DNA from: Clostridia bacterium
Lineage (GTDB): Bacteria; UBA6262; WVXT01
NCBI GenBank assembly: GCA_030671905.1
Contig: DAOVHK010000052.1
Coordinates: 1-9,405, forward strand
Length of the DNA: 9,405 nt
Direction: 5' to 3'
The position numbers were made by a program, and so were the translations under genes. A model generated the notes under the pieces. That model worked only from the letters and a program-made list of their open reading frames with translations. It was not told the DNA's origin and made no database searches. Every line of letters starts with the position of its first letter. The first letter of the stretch is position 1. Below, one piece after another: positions 6,786 to 9,405 of this stretch.

Positions 6786-7820
6786 TTATGTTCCTATATA
6801 TTTTGCGTAAAGTCCTCTGGCTACAGAAAAATCATTGGTCCCTTTTATTATTGCACGACTATCAGGAAAGAGGCTGATCTCATATTGATCGATGGAAAAC
6901 TTAAGGAGATACTTATTGAAAGTAACCTCTCCCGACTTCTTTAATCTCTCTGCGAGTTCCTGAAAATCAACCCTGCCAATAGATTTCTGGGTTATCTGTA
7001 CTGCATTTCTTCCGCAAAGGGAGGTTATCGATGAACCTTGTTTAGCCTCTAAGAATTCAAACTTTCTCTGTTTACAGCAAGGACAGTCGAATTTATCCCT
7101 TCTATCAGCGATGTTAAACTTCTCAAAAGAGCCTTCCCAGATATCAATTGTAATCAAATCCTTGTTTAACGCTTCAAATTTACCCGTTAGATATTTAATT
7201 GCTTCTGCTGTCTCAATGGCAGCAATAATATTAACAATCGGGTTTATTACTCCTGCTGTGTCACAGGTAGGAGCCATCCCGGGTAAAGGAGCCGTCTCAA
7301 AAAGACAACGAAAACAGGGAGTCTTACCGGGAATAATATTCATCGTCAACCCATAGGAACCTACACAGGAACCATAAATCCAGGGAATGTCTGCTTTTAC
7401 ACAGGCGTCATTCAACAGGAATCTTACCTCAAAATTATCCGTTCCATCTACCAAAAGTTTGGCACCTTCAACAAGAGCCTCAACATTGGTGAAATTAACA
7501 TCAGCAACCACAGCTTCCAACTTCACTTGGGAATTAATTTTTTTCAATTTCTCCACTGCGGCAATTGCTTTAGGAATATTTCTTTTTACATCCTCTTCAT
7601 CGAAGAGAATTTGACGCTGCAAATTGTTCAATTCCACGAAATCCCGGTCAATTATTTTCAATTCTCCTATTCCTGCACGCACCAAGCTATTGGCAATCAC
7701 TGTTCCCAGAGCGCCACAGCCGGCCAGAACGACCTTGCTATCTCTGAGCTTCCTTTGACCTTGTTCGCCAATTTCAGAAAATAGAATCTGTCTTGAGTAG
7801 CGGTTTAAATTTGCCTGCAT
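6786..7820 (-). CDS. HesA/MoeB/ThiF E1-like sulfur-carrier adenylyltransferase
   Basis: Enzymes of this family use ATP to adenylate the C-terminal glycine of ThiS/MoaD-type proteins so that sulfur can be added as a thiocarboxylate. The product has 344 residues. RYSRQILF at 7-14, the nucleotide loop GCGALGT at 34-40, DRDFVELNNLQRQ at 58-70 and VDGTDN at 124-129 are typical. C186 in APTCDTAG aligns with the conserved active-site cysteine region of MoeB/ThiF. C169/C172 and C246/C249 form the structural zinc site. Residues 252-344 form an extra C-terminal domain ending in FPDSRAIIKGTND and ARGLYAKYIG, as in some ThiF-like proteins of Gram-positive and anaerobic bacteria. There is no rhodanese domain, so sulfur must come from elsewhere, most simply the adjoining desulfurase. 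The start at 7820 follows GGGAG at nine bases. Confidence 0.92.
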   Translation of the reverse strand: MQANLNRYSRQILFSEIGEQGQRKLRDSKVVLAGCGALGTVIANSLVRAGIGELKIIDRDFVELNNLQRQILFDEEDVKRNIPKAIAAVEKLKKINSQVKLEAVVADVNFTNVEALVEGAKLLVDGTDNFEVRFLLNDACVKADIPWIYGSCVGSYGLTMNIIPGKTPCFRCLFETAPLPGMAPTCDTAGVINPIVNIIAAIETAEAIKYLTGKFEALNKDLITIDIWEGSFEKFNIADRRDKFDCPCCKQRKFEFLEAKQGSSITSLCGRNAVQITQKSIGRVDFQELAERLKKSGEVTFNKYLLKFSIDQYEISLFPDSRAIIKGTNDFSVARGLYAKYIGT

Positions 7821-7843
7821 TTCCTTATACTCCCACTAGTCCC

Positions 7844-8083
7844 TCACTCTAATACGTCGTGAGTAACCGGTTTAACTTTTATGTCTTTTTTTCTGAGCCA
7901 CTCTACTGCCTTATCCAAAATCTTATCTTCGCCATCCAGTTCGATAACCAGCTCTCCTGTAGTTTCAGTAACCCTTGCGCGTCTGATGTTAAAGATAACA
8001 TCAAATTTCTTGGACATTTCCCAGATAACAGGTTCCTTAACTGTCTCTTCTGGAAAAATCAAATCGAGTTGTCTTTTAGGCAT
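7844..8083 (-). CDS. Stand-alone NIL-domain protein
   Basis: This small 79-residue cytosolic protein resembles the NIL domain, a ferredoxin-like fold named from MetN-type ABC ATPases, where it binds methionine. Characteristic features are KRQLDLIFPEE at the start, PVIWEMSKKFDVIFNIRRA in the middle, GELVIELDGE, then a helix with DKAVEWLRKKDIKVKPV at the end. It is the whole protein, with no ATPase or ferredoxin attached. A GTG at 8104 is in frame, but ATG 8083 has an excellent GGGAGGT site (8088-8094) and a family-like N-terminus. It lies between the carrier and the E1 genes. NIL domains fused to ferredoxins are linked to homocysteine formation in some archaea, so a role as a sulfur-transfer helper or methionine sensor is plausible but unproven. 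Confidence 0.85.
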   Translation of the reverse strand: MPKRQLDLIFPEETVKEPVIWEMSKKFDVIFNIRRARVTETTGELVIELDGEDKILDKAVEWLRKKDIKVKPVTHDVLE

Positions 8084-8110
8084 GGTAACCTCCCTTTTTA
8101 TCACAAGTCC

Positions 8111-8383
8111 TTATCCACCAGCTATTGCTGGAACTATGGAAACTTCACTACCCTTGGTGATTTTGGTTTTAATTCCGTCTTTAAAACGAACATCCTCTCC
8201 ATTAACAAAGACGTTAATAAAGCGACGAATCTCTTTACCATCGTAGATTCTCTCCTTTATGCCCGGATATTTCTTATCCAGATCGGAGATTAAATCGATT
8301 AGGGTCTCTGCCTCTGTTTCTACCACTGCCTGGTTTCCAGTCAGTTTCCTTAAAGGTGCAGGAATTTTAATACTTGTAGTCAT
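8111..8383 (-). CDS. MoaD/ThiS-like ubiquitin-fold sulfur carrier
   Basis: The product has 90 residues and ends in Gly89-Gly90, already mature, so no protease is needed to expose the reactive carboxylate. RRFINVFVNGEDVR at about 53-66, KGSEVSIVP at 77-85 and the terminal AGG match the beta-grasp fold of MoaD and CysO. In such proteins the last glycine is adenylated by an E1 and converted to a thiocarboxylate that donates sulfur. The ATG at 8383 has a strong AGGAGG site (8389-8394). The E1 and desulfurase lie two and three genes downstream, and no moaE or thiG is present. That makes a role in amino-acid sulfur metabolism more likely than in molybdopterin or thiamine synthesis. The final acceptor is unknown. 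Confidence 0.9.
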   Translation of the reverse strand: MTTSIKIPAPLRKLTGNQAVVETEAETLIDLISDLDKKYPGIKERIYDGKEIRRFINVFVNGEDVRFKDGIKTKITKGSEVSIVPAIAGG

Positions 8384-8445
8384 CTTTTCCTCCTCACATC
8401 TCTCATGAAATATTCGTGTCCATTCGATTTTTCATTCATATATAG

Positions 8446-9405
8446 CTATCTTTTTATCCGTGGAAACTCTTCTGTAAATGCTTTAAGAGTGGGGGCAATC
8501 TTTTTCGGTCTACTCACCACTTCCGAGACTGCTTCTTGAGTTTTCAGTCCATTACCGGTTATGAAAGCAACAGTCAACTCGTCCTTCTTAATTCTCCCTG
8601 TTTGAGCCAACTTTTTCAAAACCCCCACAGTCACGCCACCTGCAGTTTCAGTAAATATTCCTTCAGTCTCCGCTAGAAGTTTAATTCCCTCTATAATTTC
8701 TTCATCATTTACCGTTTCAGCAAATCCCCCAGTCTCCTTCATTGTCTTCCAGGCATAGTAGCCATCAGCCGGATTCCCAATGGCTAAAGACTTTGCAATA
8801 GTGTCCGGCTTGACTGGCTTAACAATCTCTGAATTCTCCTTATATGCAGTGACAATCGGCGAACAACCCTCTGGTTGAGCTCCGGAAAACTTCGTTCTAA
8901 CTTTTCCAATCAATCCCAGCATAGCGAATTCTTTCAACCCTTTATATATTTTTGTCAGCAGGCAGCCAGAAGCCAGAGGAATAACCACATGGTCAGGAGC
9001 CTTCCAACCAAGCTGTTCAGCAACTTCAAAACCCAAAGTCTTCGAACCTTCTGCATAATAAGGCCGAATGTTTATGTTGACAAAAGCCCAGGGGAAACTA
9101 TCTGCGATTTCACTGCACAGGCGATTTACCTGGTCATAGTTTCCCTCTACGCCAATTAAGTTGGGTTGATATATACCCGTTCCTATGATTTTGCCTTTTT
9201 CCAGGTCTATGGGAATAAACACGAAAGCCTTTATCCCTGCATAAGCGCCATAAGCTGCCACAGAACAGGCTAAATTCCCTGTGGAGGCGCAGGCTATAGT
9301 ATCAAACCCCAACTCTACGGCTCTGGTTATGGCTACTGAAACTACCCTATCCTTAAAAGAATAGGTAGGATTTACTGCATCATTTTTTATATACAACTTT
9401 TCTAA
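8446..9405 (-). CDS. thrC: Threonine synthase, N-terminus cut by window edge
   Basis: Threonine synthase converts O-phosphohomoserine to threonine with PLP. The last 319 codons are visible. The TTG at 9396 is not a start, because the frame is open to the edge and LYIKNDAVNPTYSFKDR is an internal family motif. It contains the Schiff-base lysine (visible residue 18). Also seen are CASTGNLACS (about 39-48), AKSLAIGNPADGYYA and TEGIFTETAGGVTVG towards the C-terminus, and TGNGLKT near the end. The cofactor phosphate loop reads PLASGCLLTK (about 143-152) instead of the usual glycine-rich PVGNAGN type. It ends 62 bases before the MoaD-like gene, so it probably shares its transcript. The family call is firm. 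That it makes threonine only, and does not accept a sulfur nucleophile, is assumed from homology. Confidence 0.9.
   Translation of the reverse strand, partial: LEKLYIKNDAVNPTYSFKDRVVSVAITRAVELGFDTIACASTGNLACSVAAYGAYAGIKAFVFIPIDLEKGKIIGTGIYQPNLIGVEGNYDQVNRLCSEIADSFPWAFVNINIRPYYAEGSKTLGFEVAEQLGWKAPDHVVIPLASGCLLTKIYKGLKEFAMLGLIGKVRTKFSGAQPEGCSPIVTAYKENSEIVKPVKPDTIAKSLAIGNPADGYYAWKTMKETGGFAETVNDEEIIEGIKLLAETEGIFTETAGGVTVGVLKKLAQTGRIKKDELTVAFITGNGLKTQEAVSEVVSRPKKIAPTLKAFTEEFPRIKR

Noticed and set aside
6584..6944. Two overlapping plus-strand open frames opposite the desulfurase/E1 junction
   Set aside because: They are reverse shadows of conserved coding sequence and show no family motifs.
7859..8293. 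Plus-strand open frame of 144 codons opposite the NIL and carrier genes
   Set aside because: It is antisense to two clearly recognised genes with good ribosome sites, has no recognisable domain and spans their intergenic gap.
8384..8445. Separate promoter for the MoaD-like gene in the gap after threonine synthase
   Set aside because: A TATATA can be seen, but the best -35 (TTTCCA at 16 bases) is weak. The 62-base gap holds no clear hairpin or operator, so read-through from thrC is simpler.

Overview
The window is a compact, AT-rich (around 40% GC by eye) bacterial segment in which every supported gene lies on the minus strand, so transcription runs from high to low coordinates. Gaps are mostly 1 to 60 bases and no stretch over 300 bases lacks a gene. 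There are no rRNA, tRNA, CRISPR or transposon signals. Fe-S and radical SAM chemistry, Tat export and protein-thiocarboxylate sulfur chemistry suggest a free-living, probably anaerobic bacterium, plausibly from an uncultivated lineage. The sequence alone does not fix the phylum.

Region A (9405 to 5636) is a sulfur-transfer operon. In order of transcription it holds a threonine synthase cut by the window edge, a MoaD/ThiS-like sulfur carrier ending in Gly-Gly, a stand-alone NIL-domain protein, a HesA/MoeB/ThiF E1-like activating enzyme and a class-V cysteine desulfurase. The E1 would adenylate the carrier, the desulfurase would supply sulfur from cysteine, and the thiocarboxylated carrier would feed a sulfur-transfer reaction. 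The threonine synthase and NIL protein hint at the homoserine/methionine branch; that is inference.

Region B (5635 to 4585) is cysK, an O-acetylserine sulfhydrylase. It has its own near-consensus promoter, whose -10 hexamer lies between the arms of a perfect 10+10 bp inverted repeat, a strong operator candidate.

Region C (4584 to 1) is a second operon. A TTG-17-TATAAT promoter and a GC-rich hairpin leader precede tatC. Next come an AmmeMemoRadiSam-type radical SAM protein with a twin-arginine signal, a large membrane protein with a central spermidine-synthase-like SAM fold, and the start of another twin-arginine protein, perhaps DUF362. A Tat translocase subunit is thus co-transcribed with two of its probable substrates. 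By the positive-inside rule the SAM-fold domain of the membrane protein also faces outward. Together they look like an exported Fe-S/SAM system of unknown function, the most unusual part of the window.
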